Shown here: positions 32,217 through 40,064 of the stretch, piece by piece
Position numbering within the stretch: position 1 is the first letter of the stretch
Layout of the letters: each line of letters opens with the position of its first letter
Assembly: GCA_035652535.1 (NCBI GenBank)
Contig: DASRDP010000016.1
Span: 1 to 40,064 of the forward strand
From: Chloroflexota bacterium
GTDB lineage: Bacteria; Chloroflexota; UBA6077; SHYK01
Direction: 5' to 3'
Length of the DNA: 40,064 bases
Notes under the pieces: model-generated
Told to the model about the DNA's origin: nothing
The model's input: the letters and a program-made list of their open reading frames with translations, nothing else
The model's database searches: none
Program-made: the position numbers and the translations under genes

Positions 32217-33344
32217 TCAAACCTGGTGGAGCGTCGGCAGCACGTCCCGCGCGATGATCTCGAACTCGTCGCCGACCTCGTCGAGGGGCAGGTCGCTCAT
32301 CTCCGCGCGCAGCACCAGCACTCCCGCGTTGCAGGCCGCTTGCTGGGCGAGCACCCGCTCGGTGATGGAAGCGGGCGTGCCGACGAGAAACTGGCCGCCG
32401 GCGATCCCCTCCTCCGAACGGCCCCCCCGCATCATCGAGGTCGTCGCGGCCGGACGATAGACGTACGTCTTCGTGGCACGCACGGCGCGTCCGGTTTCCA
32501 CGAGCTGCGGCGAAGCGGCGATGTTCTCGACGATGTCCGAGCGATCGCCGTTGAGCACGCGCTCCGCGAGCCGCTTTGCCGCGCCTTCGCTGGACGCGAT
32601 GCAGATCTCGCGGGCGATGCCCACGGACTCGGGACCCGGCGCCCAGCCGCACTCGGTCTCGGCGAAGCGTCGGTAGTACTCGATCAAGCGCAGGGAATCG
32701 TCAATATTGCCCGAAGCGATGATGCCGATGTGGTTCCGCGCCGCCCACTGCAGACTCTCCGTACTGGCCGCGACGGTCCAGATCGGCGGGTGCGGATCCT
32801 GCAACGGGCGAGGAAGGATCGAGACGCACTCGTAATGGTAGTGCTCCCCGTGCCATGCAAACGGCTTGTCGTCCGTCCACGCCCGCACCATGAGGTCGAA
32901 GGCCTCGTGATAGCGAGCCCGCTCGTGCTCGGGCGCCATGCCGTACGCGTAGAGGTTCTGCGCGCCGGCGCTGATGAGGCCCACGGCCAGTCGACCGCCG
33001 GAGATGTTGTCGACCATCGCTAGTTCCTCGGCGACCCGGACCGGATGGCCGTACAGTGAGAGCACGACGCCCAGCGTCACCAGATTGACGTGCCGCGTCA
33101 CGCCGGCCGCGGCGCTGAGCATGATCAGGGGCGACGGTGTGAGGCCGCCGTTCGGTCCGAAGTGGTGCTCGGTGAAGACCAGCCCGTCAAGCCCGAGCGC
33201 GTCCATTCGCTGAACGAAGGCGAGGCGGTCCGCGTAGAGCCGCTGCCCACGCTCGCGGTCCCACATCCACCCAGGGACCGGGAAGGGCATCGGCGAGTGG
33301 TCTGGATGCATGTATGCCATTTGCTGACGGACCCACACCTTCAC
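32217..33344 (-). CDS. LLM-class flavin-dependent oxidoreductase (luciferase-like)
   Basis: The protein of about 375 residues is a bacterial-luciferase-like TIM barrel (TEHHFGPNGG, VDNISGGRLAVGL, PIWTVAASTES). Such enzymes use FMNH2 or F420H2 to oxidise small organic molecules. The start is uncertain. GTG 33344 follows GGAG at a good distance. ATG 33320 lacks a ribosome site. Conserved-looking residues upstream (RRLVWYKGSTPVGIDW) hint at a longer protein. It follows the nitronate monooxygenase-like gene on the same strand, so the two may form an operon. Confidence 0.85.
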   Translation of the reverse strand: MKVWVRQQMAYMHPDHSPMPFPVPGWMWDRERGQRLYADRLAFVQRMDALGLDGLVFTEHHFGPNGGLTPSPLIMLSAAAGVTRHVNLVTLGVVLSLYGHPVRVAEELAMVDNISGGRLAVGLISAGAQNLYAYGMAPEHERARYHEAFDLMVRAWTDDKPFAWHGEHYHYECVSILPRPLQDPHPPIWTVAASTESLQWAARNHIGIIASGNIDDSLRLIEYYRRFAETECGWAPGPESVGIAREICIASSEGAAKRLAERVLNGDRSDIVENIAASPQLVETGRAVRATKTYVYRPAATTSMMRGGRSEEGIAGGQFLVGTPASITERVLAQQAACNAGVLVLRAEMSDLPLDEVGDEFEIIARDVLPTLHQV

Positions 33345-33420
33345 GAGCGTGCTCCAATCGATCCCGACGGGGGTGCTCCCCTTGTACCAGACGAGTCGCC
33401 GGTCGGCAAACGGGGCGACC

Positions 33421-34404
33421 TCAGCGGACCGGCCCCGCGACGATCCCGCCCAGGCGGGCAAGGGTGGCCTCGGCCTCGCGGGCGATTCGGGCGACAAGTT
33501 CCCCGGCCGGCTCGATGCTGTCGATGAGCCCCGCCACCTGGCCGGTCCCCAGGGAGCCGTCCGCGACATCGCCAACCTCGCGGGCGCGGGCGAGGCGCGC
33601 CGCGATCTGCGGTCGCTGCTGGCGGACGAGCCACTCGCGGCCGATGAACTCCTCGATGAGTCGGGTGCGGAGGACGCGGTCCATCGCGCCCGGCCACACC
33701 CGGCCCTGCGCGATGTCCGGGATGTCGGTCAGCACCGAGTCCGTCCCGTCACTCGCAAGGATCGCCTGCTTGTAGTTCTCGTGAATGGGCGCCTCGACCG
33801 TCGCGAGAAACCGCGTGCCGAGGAGGACGCCGTCGGCTCCGAGGGCCAGGGCTGCGGCGAGGCCCGCGCCATCGGCGATTCCGCCCGCGGCGAGGAGCGG
33901 TCGCTCCGGCACGGCCTTGGCGCACTGCCGCACGAGGACGACGGTGCCCATTTGGCCGACGTGCCCGCCCCCCTCGGTTCCCTGCGCGACCAGAATGTCC
34001 GCGCCCGCCTCAGCCGCGCGCACCGCGTCCCCCGCCGTCGACACCATATGCATGACGAGCGCGCCGGCCTCGTGCGCGCGCGCGAAATACTCGTTGATCC
34101 GCTGGTCCGGTCGCGGCCAGGCGAACGAGAGCACGCTCGGTCGGGCTGCGAACCCGGCGGCCAGCGCCTCCTCGCCGGCAAAGGCGAGCAAGAAGTTCAG
34201 GCCGAAGGGCCGGTCCGTCGCCTCACGGATTTCCGAGACGCTCGCGCCGATGCGGCCGGCTGGAATGTGCGTCGCGCCGAGCACCCCGAGCCCGCCGGCT
34301 TGGCACACCGCGGCCGCCAGCTGGGGCGACGTGCCGACGCCCATCCCACCCAGAGCGATGGGGTGCAGAAGGTGGACGGCTTCCGTAAATCGCGTTGCAA
34401 GCAC
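33421..34404 (-). CDS. Nitronate monooxygenase / 2-nitropropane dioxygenase-like FMN enzyme
   Basis: The 327-residue FMN-binding TIM barrel starts with HPIALGGMGVGTSPQLAAAV. It has GADILVAQGTEGGGHVG, the phosphate-binding AAGGIADGAGLAAALALGADGVLLGTRF, and a C-terminal alpha region. The family oxidises nitroalkanes or acts as an enoyl reductase-like enzyme. I chose GTG 34404 because GGAGG lies five bases upstream and the family fold begins directly; the open frame continues upstream into the next gene. The pairing with an LLM oxidoreductase suggests two flavin enzymes working on one compound. Confidence 0.88.
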   Translation of the reverse strand: MLATRFTEAVHLLHPIALGGMGVGTSPQLAAAVCQAGGLGVLGATHIPAGRIGASVSEIREATDRPFGLNFLLAFAGEEALAAGFAARPSVLSFAWPRPDQRINEYFARAHEAGALVMHMVSTAGDAVRAAEAGADILVAQGTEGGGHVGQMGTVVLVRQCAKAVPERPLLAAGGIADGAGLAAALALGADGVLLGTRFLATVEAPIHENYKQAILASDGTDSVLTDIPDIAQGRVWPGAMDRVLRTRLIEEFIGREWLVRQQRPQIAARLARAREVGDVADGSLGTGQVAGLIDSIEPAGELVARIAREAEATLARLGGIVAGPVR

Positions 34405-34447
34405 CGCAACCTCCACGCCACATCCGATCGCGGATCGGGCGGCGACG

Positions 34448-34930
34448 TCACGAGAAAATGCGAGGGATCCAGCGAGGTACGCGCGCCTGGTACTCGACGT
34501 AGCGCTGGCCGAACTGGTCGCGCAGGCGCCGCTCATCTTCCTTGACGCGTTGGTTGAACCACCACGCGGTGCCCGCCGCGATCACGGCCCCGAACCACGA
34601 GCGCGCGAAGAGCGCCAGGCCAACGAGAAAGATGATGTGCCCGAGGTACATCGGATTGCGTACGACCGCGTACGGACCTGAGGTGACGAGATCTTCCGGC
34701 GGTAGGTCAATTCCCGGCCCGCCCCGGCCCAGCCGCCGCCGATACAAGCCACACAGGCGGTATTCGAGATATCCCCAGGCAAGGAGCGGCGCAAATCCCC
34801 ACGACAGTGCTGCTCTACCGTGCCCGCCGATGAGCTTCGTCCCCAGGACGACGGCCGGATACAGGACGAACGTGCGGTTCGGCGTCCGTCGCAGCAGGTC
34901 GCGCGCCCACTCCATCCGCGTTCCTTCCAT
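34448..34930 (-). CDS. Isoprenylcysteine methyltransferase-like membrane protein
   Basis: The protein of about 160 residues has three to four hydrophobic helices. It carries the hallmark C-terminal block LVTSGPYAVVRNPMYLGHIIFLVG, then EDERRLRDQFGQRYVEYQARVPRWIP, seen in ICMT/PEMT-like integral-membrane methyltransferases. Bacterial members methylate lipids or unknown thiols. ATG 34930 is listed; the internal ATG at 34915 has a better ribosome site (GGAAGGA) and may be the true start. Confidence 0.88.
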   Translation of the reverse strand: MEGTRMEWARDLLRRTPNRTFVLYPAVVLGTKLIGGHGRAALSWGFAPLLAWGYLEYRLCGLYRRRLGRGGPGIDLPPEDLVTSGPYAVVRNPMYLGHIIFLVGLALFARSWFGAVIAAGTAWWFNQRVKEDERRLRDQFGQRYVEYQARVPRWIPRIFS

Positions 34931-35129
34931 CGCGTTGGTTCGTCGATCAGCTTACCGCACCCGGCCCGCCCTCCGCCGATGGGCGAAGAAGCGCGCGCAA
35001 GAGTCCCGTCGGGCGATTCCGTGCGAGCATGCTTTTTCTTATCCTGTCCGCGCGGCTGGCTCGTCGCGGAACCCCCGCTTTCCTTGACGCGCCTAGATCG
35101 AGGCCAGCTCGCGGAAGTCAGCCAGCAAG

Positions 35130-36824
35130 CTACCGAACGTCCCAGAGGTGAGCATTCCATCCGGTTTCGGGACTCGTCATCCCTGTGATTCGGTTGGAGA
35201 CGAGGGTTGGCTGTACGTCGTAGAACAGTCCCATGACGTTGAGCACGTCCGTCATGTGATGGATCACGGCTCCCAGGGCGCGAGCGCGCTCTGCTTTCGG
35301 CACCGTGGTGAAGTACTTGTCGATGAGGGCGTCCAGATCAGGACTGTCGTAGCGCGAGTAATTGTTGCCCACCCAATGAGTCTCCGGACGCGGCGTCTGG
35401 ATCGACTGGAAGCCGCGCAGATTGGCGGCCGAGTTGGGCTGGCGCTGCATGCGAAACGCCGGGAAGTTCGCCACGTACTCGCGGTCGTTCCAGCGCTGGG
35501 GTGGGAGGACGACGGGGTTCGCGTCGACGCCAATCTGGCGCCACGCGTCTGCCGTCGCGATCATCGTCTTGGATTCGCCGCTGGCCCAGATCTCGACCCC
35601 GAGTCGCTGGCCCGTCGCGTCGCGATAGAAGCCGTCCTGGCCGCGACTGTAGCCGACTTCCTCGATCAGGCGCGCAGCCTGGCGTGGGTCATAGTCGTAG
35701 CGGACGATGTCATCTTTGATGGCCGCGTACTCGGGATCCTTGGGATTCAGGATCGCGTGGGCGACGTCCGTCACACCGGACTCGATCGTGTCCACCATCT
35801 GCTGGCGATCGAGGCCGTACATCACCGCGCGACGGAAGCGAACGTCGGCCACGGAAGCGGGGTTGGGATCGAGAAGCTGCGGGAAGATCACGACCCACGC
35901 GTTGGGCGCCATGATCTCCTGACCGTCCGGCCAGGCGTCCCGCGCCTGGAGCGCCTGGTCCAGCGCGATCCCGCGACCCATCGTCGCGTCGACCGCGCCC
36001 GAATAGACGGTCGCGAGCAGCGTCGTCGTGTCGAGAATGAACCGCACCTCGATCTCGTCGATCTTCGGCCGGCCGAGCACGTAATCGTCGAATGCCTCGA
36101 GTCCCACGCCCGTCCCCGGCGCGAACGACTTGACTCGGAACGGCCCGGTACTGACGAACTCCGAATTCCAGAACGGAAGCTGGGCGAAGCTCGCCTTGTC
36201 CGCTAGGTAGGGCGTTTCGAGGATGTGCTTGGGAAGCGGCTGCGCCAGATCCTTGGTGAAAAGCGTGTCGGCCTGGATGAACGGCTGCGACCAGGTGACC
36301 GTAATCGTGCGCGCGTCGCTCGCCTCGATCTTGTCGATCAGGGCGAAGGTCGCGTCGCGAAAGACTGGAAGCTCTCGGTCCCTTCCCAGGGTCATGGTGA
36401 ACAGGAGATCGTCCGTGGTGAAGGGCTCCCCGTCGTGCCAGCGGGCGTTCTCCCGAATGTGCCAGGTTGTCTCCATCGTTCCGTCCGGCAGGAGCTTCCA
36501 CAGCCCGTTCTCGAGAGATGGAACCGCCTCGGCCAGCTTCGCCTGGGGAACCTTGTCGTCGTCCAGATCCGCGAGCCCGTCGACCAGGAGGTCTTCGACC
36601 TCGGTCCCGCCCGGCGACGTGTAGGCGAAGACCGACCGGATGACCTTGAGGTTGAGGACTGGGAGATCGCCCGCGATGCCGATGACGATGCGCTTGGGCG
36701 TCGAGGGTCCCGGCGCCGCGCCGCTGCCCGCCTGGGCGGTATCGTTTTTTTGAGCGGGCGCGGCGCAGCCGACCTGGAGCGCGAGGACACCGATGGTCAA
36801 GGCGCGATGGATGGGCAGCATCAA
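35130..36824 (-). CDS. Oligopeptide/dipeptide-type ABC solute-binding lipoprotein
   Basis: The 564-residue protein has a lipoprotein signal (hydrophobic residues 7-19 ending LQVGC, with C19 as the lipid site) and a family-5 binding fold. The latter is shown by TTWHIRENARWHDGEPFTTDDLLFT, FVSTGPFRVKSF and DVRFRRAVMYGLDRQQM. It should bind a peptide-like or other organic ligand outside the cell for an ABC importer; no importer permease or ATPase is in view. The start ATG overlaps the cupin gene stop (ATGA), so protein and enzyme are co-expressed, suggesting the ligand is the cupin protein's substrate or its precursor. Confidence 0.92.
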   Translation of the reverse strand: MMLPIHRALTIGVLALQVGCAAPAQKNDTAQAGSGAAPGPSTPKRIVIGIAGDLPVLNLKVIRSVFAYTSPGGTEVEDLLVDGLADLDDDKVPQAKLAEAVPSLENGLWKLLPDGTMETTWHIRENARWHDGEPFTTDDLLFTMTLGRDRELPVFRDATFALIDKIEASDARTITVTWSQPFIQADTLFTKDLAQPLPKHILETPYLADKASFAQLPFWNSEFVSTGPFRVKSFAPGTGVGLEAFDDYVLGRPKIDEIEVRFILDTTTLLATVYSGAVDATMGRGIALDQALQARDAWPDGQEIMAPNAWVVIFPQLLDPNPASVADVRFRRAVMYGLDRQQMVDTIESGVTDVAHAILNPKDPEYAAIKDDIVRYDYDPRQAARLIEEVGYSRGQDGFYRDATGQRLGVEIWASGESKTMIATADAWRQIGVDANPVVLPPQRWNDREYVANFPAFRMQRQPNSAANLRGFQSIQTPRPETHWVGNNYSRYDSPDLDALIDKYFTTVPKAERARALGAVIHHMTDVLNVMGLFYDVQPTLVSNRITGMTSPETGWNAHLWDVR

Positions 36825-37933
36825 CTCGCTCCCTGCTTGACCGGCGGGAGCCGCAGCTCGATGCCGTTCCGCTCGAGCTCCGCGTAGTACGCTTCTCGGA
36901 TGCCCGGCGCCTCGTTCTCGTAGTCGATTTGAAAACCCGTGCCGTAGGGGTCCGTCGTCTGCGACGCCCCGCGCGGGTTGTACATGCTTCCGGTGCCGTA
37001 GCGCGCGCCAGAGCTCCGGAAGGCGATCTGGCGCATCGGTCCCTTTCCGGTGTTGAAGTGCTGGTGGAACTCACCGGTCTTGGGCGCGATGACTCCGTAC
37101 GGTCGTAGGGGCACGCGGCGCGGATCGTTCGCCTCTTCTTCGAAGTACATCAGCTCGTAGCCGGTCCCGCCCGTGCAGATCACGTGCGCGCCGGCCGCGT
37201 GGCGATGGGCGGTCGCGTAGGTGCCCTCTCCGACGTCGAGAATGTGCAGTCCCAGAGACGTGCTGGCCATGGAGAGCCGCGCGATGCCGGTGCGCAGACC
37301 CTTCTCCTGCCATGCGTCGACCGCGAAGGTGCGCACGTCCGGGATGAAGTTCGTCTCCCACAGGCGCAACGCCCAGTGGGTCGGCTGGTTCGTGTAGTAG
37401 TCGTCGCGCTCGGCGCTGTACCGGTCGCGGAATACGTAGGGGTTGTTGAAGATGAAATCGAGGTTGTGATAGTGGTTGATCATCTGGGCCATATTGCTGC
37501 CGACCACGAATCGGCACGGCTCGGACCCGGAGGCGTTGAACTCCTGGTGCCACGCATTCAGGGGGATCGCCAGGAGCGACCCCTCGTGCCACTCGACGGT
37601 ATGTGGGCGTTCACCCGTCTGCCAGATGTTGGTGACGCCGATCCCGCTGATCACCAGCATCGTCGCATCGTACATGTGGTGCTCGGGCTTGAGCTGCCCG
37701 CCCGGTGGGATCTCGACGATTTGGAGCGACATGACCTCTTGGTCGGCCAAGCGGGTATACGCGACCTTTCCTCCGCGACGCTCCCAATCGGTCAGCTCGA
37801 GGGCGTTGAGGTCCTCGATTGCGCTGCCCTGATAGAGGGGAGCGCCCTCGCTCTCCACGAAGCTCTGGTAGGAGCTCCGCACATACCACCGCGCGAGCTC
37901 TTCGGCAGACTTGGTCGGATACGCCTCAGCCAT
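36821..37933 (-). CDS. Two-cupin-domain protein
   Basis: The 370-residue protein has two cupin barrels. The first contains PPGGQLKPEHHMYDATMLVI and PLNAWHQEFN. The second contains THRHAAGAHVICTGGTGYELM in the form ATAHRHAAGAHV and GEFHQHFNTG. Histidine-rich motifs suggest a metal centre, as in gentisate-type dioxygenases or other bicupins, but the substrate is not clear. The ATG at 37933 follows GGAGGAAAAG. It is co-translated with the downstream binding lipoprotein. Confidence 0.85.
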   Translation of the reverse strand: MAEAYPTKSAEELARWYVRSSYQSFVESEGAPLYQGSAIEDLNALELTDWERRGGKVAYTRLADQEVMSLQIVEIPPGGQLKPEHHMYDATMLVISGIGVTNIWQTGERPHTVEWHEGSLLAIPLNAWHQEFNASGSEPCRFVVGSNMAQMINHYHNLDFIFNNPYVFRDRYSAERDDYYTNQPTHWALRLWETNFIPDVRTFAVDAWQEKGLRTGIARLSMASTSLGLHILDVGEGTYATAHRHAAGAHVICTGGTGYELMYFEEEANDPRRVPLRPYGVIAPKTGEFHQHFNTGKGPMRQIAFRSSGARYGTGSMYNPRGASQTTDPYGTGFQIDYENEAPGIREAYYAELERNGIELRLPPVKQGAS

Positions 37934-38074
37934 GGCTCTTTTCCTCCGAACCCTGGCCGCCGCCAATGGTCGATCTGCGAGATCGTATCATAGCCCGGCT
38001 GATCGGGAAGTTCCGCCCGCGCCGAGCGCCCGAATTTCTCGCGCGGCGGCTCGTGCAGCATAATGATCACGTTC

Positions 38075-38107
38075 CCGAGGCTGTTGGGCCTCGGTCAGCA
38101 GCTGACC
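38075..38107. promoter_or_regulatory. Adjacent hairpin and perfect 15-base palindrome
   Basis: CCGAGGC (38075-38081) pairs with GCCTCGG (38088-38094). It is immediately followed by GGTCAGC-A-GCTGACC (38093-38107), a perfect palindrome. The pair lies 17 bases before the GTG of the small membrane gene and in the divergent spacer with the cupin operon. It could be an operator for a local repressor or a short attenuator. Confidence 0.5.
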
Positions 38108-38123
38108 AAATGCGGGAGGCCTC

Positions 38124-38309
38124 GTGATTGGGCGACTGATCGTCGGGAGTCTGGCGGCGGCAATTCTGAGCGTCGCCGCCGTCGTCGCCGGATTCAAGGG
38201 CTACCAGGCCTATTTGCGGTGGCTGGTCGCCGAACCGCCGCGGACTGAGGACCAGGCTCCCGACGTGGATCCGAATCGCCGCGCCGGCTCGCTGTCCGAG
38301 AGCGGGTGA
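38124..38309 (+). CDS. Small membrane protein (61 aa)
   Basis: It has one predicted membrane helix at residues 6-24 (LIVGSLAAAILSVAAVVAG), a short loop with aromatic residues, and a charged tail. The GTG start at 38124 is preceded by GGGAGG. It lies 57 bases ahead of the Rieske gene on the same strand. No family is recognised; it may be an accessory subunit of the oxygenase or a leader ORF. Confidence 0.55.
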   Translation: MIGRLIVGSLAAAILSVAAVVAGFKGYQAYLRWLVAEPPRTEDQAPDVDPNRRAGSLSESG

Positions 38310-38366
38310 CGAACGTCCGGAAATTCTCCCGGCGCTGCCGCGGCGGGCGGGGGTGGAGGTGCAGCA

Positions 38367-39599
38367 GTGGCTGACGCGATCTTGAACGGAAATGGCGCCA
38401 CGACGGACGAGCCGCGCCCTCGCGGCACGAAGGGCCCGCGGTACGAGGCGGCGGCGCTCGGGTTCCGCCACTACTGGTACCCGGGCCTGCTTTCTCGCCA
38501 CCTGGGGAAAAGACCAGTGGCGATCAAGCTGCTGGGGGAGAACCTCGTCTTCCTTCGTGCTCGCGGGAAGGCGTACGCGCTGCACGATCGATGCGCCCAC
38601 AAGGGGGTCCCCTTGTCCTACGGCCGCTGCCTCGCCGAGGGCAGCCTCACCTGCGGCTACCACGGATGGACCTACGACGTGGCGTCGGGTGAGTGCGTCG
38701 CCGTGCTGACCGATGGGCCCGACTCTCCCGTAGCCGGCAGGTACGGAGTCAAGAGCTATCCGGTCGAGGAGCGCGGCGGCATCGTGTTCGTGTACATGGG
38801 CGACGACGATCCGCCGCCGTTGGAAGAGGACGTGCCGGAGGAGGCGATCCGACCGGAATGGACGCAACAGGTCGTCGTGTCCGTGTGGGACGGCAATTGG
38901 CGCGCCGCCGTCGAGAACGGCTACGACTCGGGCCACGCGCCCTACGTGCATCGTGACAGCCTGCGCTGGCGCACCGCCGGATCACTCCAGCCCGCGTGGT
39001 CTACATTCGCGGGCACCGAAATGGTGGGGCCGTATCTCCGGCAGCGACGCGGGCAGCCGGGCCCTCCGGAGGCCGACTACCCCGTCGTCGGCCATTGGCC
39101 GCGCTACGGCTGGCTGCGGCGGCTGATGGCCAGGGTCGGGAAGAAGCCCGGCCGCGAACGGCCGTACCCGAACGAGTTTCGCCTGCCATGCATCATCCAC
39201 AACAAGTACTTCTATTACACCCACATTCGGTGGGCCGTGCCCGTAGACGAGTACACGACGCGCAACTTCCAGGTCTTGGCGGGCAAATACACGGGGGTGC
39301 GGTCCGCTGCATTCTCGCTCCACTACTGGCTGTGGCACCGATGGGTCTTCCACATGATGTTCAATGGTCAGGACGAGTGGATCGTCGGAGCCCTCGACTA
39401 CAATGCGCCCGAGCGCCTCTACCGACCGGACGGCTCGATCACGGAGCTGCGCAGGTACGTGGAGGCGCACGCGCGGGGCGGCGACCCGACGCTCGGCAGC
39501 GGCCACGCAGGGGACGAGCCAGGGGTGGAGTCGGCCGCAATGGCTGAGAGCGCGGCGGTTCGTCCATCGGAACGCCGACGGCCCAGGGCGAAGCCGTAA
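38367..39599 (+). CDS. Rieske [2Fe-2S] oxygenase
   Basis: The 410-residue oxygenase subunit has the Rieske ligands C76-x-H78 and C96-x2-H99 (CAHKG and CGYHGW). The ENGYDSGHAPYVH segment holds the two histidines and aspartate of the catalytic iron site. It is not a close copy of the Rieske protein at 1151-2326. The GTG at 38367 follows GGAGGT. The last 40 residues are a low-complexity, charged tail that looks disordered. No reductase is encoded nearby. Confidence 0.9.
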   Translation: MADAILNGNGATTDEPRPRGTKGPRYEAAALGFRHYWYPGLLSRHLGKRPVAIKLLGENLVFLRARGKAYALHDRCAHKGVPLSYGRCLAEGSLTCGYHGWTYDVASGECVAVLTDGPDSPVAGRYGVKSYPVEERGGIVFVYMGDDDPPPLEEDVPEEAIRPEWTQQVVVSVWDGNWRAAVENGYDSGHAPYVHRDSLRWRTAGSLQPAWSTFAGTEMVGPYLRQRRGQPGPPEADYPVVGHWPRYGWLRRLMARVGKKPGRERPYPNEFRLPCIIHNKYFYYTHIRWAVPVDEYTTRNFQVLAGKYTGVRSAAFSLHYWLWHRWVFHMMFNGQDEWIVGALDYNAPERLYRPDGSITELRRYVEAHARGGDPTLGSGHAGDEPGVESAAMAESAAVRPSERRRPRAKP

Positions 39600-39690
39600 C
39601 CGCCGCTTCGACCGTGCGGGCTCGGGACGCGCAGCTCGTCTTTGACGGGAGCTGGCCGACCGGCACACGTTCTGAGGAGGAAGTCCGACG

Positions 39691-39822
39691 TTGAAACGCT
39701 TGTTCGTCGCGGTGCTGCTCTTCGCCGCGCTGCGGATGGTCCTGGCCCGCGTGCGACGGTTCGCTGATCCAGACCCCGGCATCTACGGGCATCCGCGCCG
39801 CCGCGACACCTGGACGCGATAG
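39691..39822 (+). CDS. Very short hydrophobic ORF (43 aa)
   Basis: A TTG at 39691 preceded by GAGGAGG opens a 43-codon frame with a hydrophobic N-terminal helix (residues 3-19) and a basic tail ending RRRDTWTR. It lies 91 bases after the Rieske gene and six bases before the next lipoprotein start. The strong ribosome site and fit between genes support it being translated; the function is unknown. Confidence 0.5.
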   Translation: MKRLFVAVLLFAALRMVLARVRRFADPDPGIYGHPRRRDTWTR

Positions 39823-39827
39823 GGATT

Positions 39828-40064
39828 GTGCAGCACAACGTTGGGCTGGTGGGGACGCTCGTGCTGCTCGCCGCCGGCTGCGGTCCGGCCGCCAGTTCGG
39901 AGCGCACCGCACTGGGAGGAACCAGCTCGTCATCCGTGCCGAAGACGTTGACCATCGGGATCCTCCAGGAGCCCACCGACTTCTACGGCTTCGGCGGGAG
40001 CGTTGGATTCGGTGGCGTCAGCCAAATACCCCCCATCGCCCTGGATACCCTCGTCGTCCAGGAA
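39828..40064 (+). CDS. ABC solute-binding lipoprotein, N-terminal part (cut by window edge)
   Basis: The frame starts at GTG 39828 and stays open for 79 codons to the right edge. It has a lipoprotein signal (LVGTLVLLAAGC, lipid site at C18), a serine-rich linker, then PKTLTIGILQEPTDF, the usual opening of family-5 peptide-binding proteins. It resembles the lipoprotein at 35130-36824 in layout. The rest, and probably the importer genes, lie outside the window. Confidence 0.8.
   Translation, partial: MQHNVGLVGTLVLLAAGCGPAASSERTALGGTSSSSVPKTLTIGILQEPTDFYGFGGSVGFGGVSQIPPIALDTLVVQE

Noticed and set aside
35710-37074. A 454-codon minus-strand frame overlapping the binding lipoprotein
   Set aside because: It is out of frame with the lipoprotein and cupin genes and made of arginine/serine-rich low-complexity sequence.

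Overview
The window is high-G+C bacterial DNA with tightly packed genes, many ATGA-type start/stop overlaps and frequent GTG/TTG starts. No rRNA, tRNA, phage, insertion sequence or CRISPR array was seen, and no gene-free stretch exceeds about 275 bases. The mix of an archaeal-style 2-oxoacid oxidoreductase/ADP-forming acyl-CoA synthetase pair, many universal stress proteins, lipoprotein solute-binding proteins, LLM oxidoreductases and amidohydrolases suggests an uncultured-type soil, subsurface or aquatic bacterium, perhaps Chloroflexota. That assignment is inference; no marker gene is present.

Region 1 (1-30.1 kb) looks like one hypoxia/dormancy island. It opens with the N-terminal part of a NarL/LuxR response regulator. 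It then carries a 7Fe-type ferredoxin, an Hsp20, a triple-BON protein, a hydrogenase, a two-CBS protein, five universal stress proteins and a P2-type ATPase. This is close to the gene content of the mycobacterial DosR regulon (fdxA, hspX, hrp1, usp genes, ctpF, and a hydrogenase in M. smegmatis). A plus-strand run (3797-13827) encodes BON protein, amino-acid dehydrogenase, 2-oxoacid:ferredoxin oxidoreductase (gamma-delta, alpha, beta), ADP-forming acyl-CoA synthetase and a cation ATPase. Together these could oxidise amino acids or 2-oxoacids to acids with ATP made by substrate-level phosphorylation. Facing it, a minus-strand run (19483-13784) encodes HypA, HoxE, HoxF, HoxU, HoxY, HoxH and a maturation protease, a bidirectional NAD-linked [NiFe] hydrogenase that could dispose of the NADH as H2. 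Upstream lie a DoxX gene with an in-frame amber codon and a universal stress protein.

From 20.3 to 29.7 kb come the stress-protein genes, a two-CBS protein, a SnoaL-like protein, an ABC exporter (permease, ATPase, short fusion protein) that follows a usp gene directly, and a zinc-ribbon protein. Almost every divergent promoter region in 0.6-30.1 kb contains a dyad of the form CACCC-N4-GGGTG or a close variant. I could not find it in the promoters after 30.2 kb. In two places the dyad is centred about 42-44 bases upstream of the start site predicted from a good -10 box, which suits an activator site. I propose it as the operator of this regulon, possibly bound by the response regulator at the left edge.

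Region 2 (30.2-40.06 kb) is different. It holds an amidohydrolase, a PRC-barrel-like protein, an LLM-class flavin oxidoreductase, a nitronate monooxygenase-like enzyme, an isoprenylcysteine-methyltransferase-like membrane protein, a cupin protein overlapping an oligopeptide-type binding lipoprotein, a Rieske oxygenase, two tiny hydrophobic ORFs and the start of a second binding lipoprotein. This looks like catabolism or uptake of an organic substrate that cannot be named from sequence alone.
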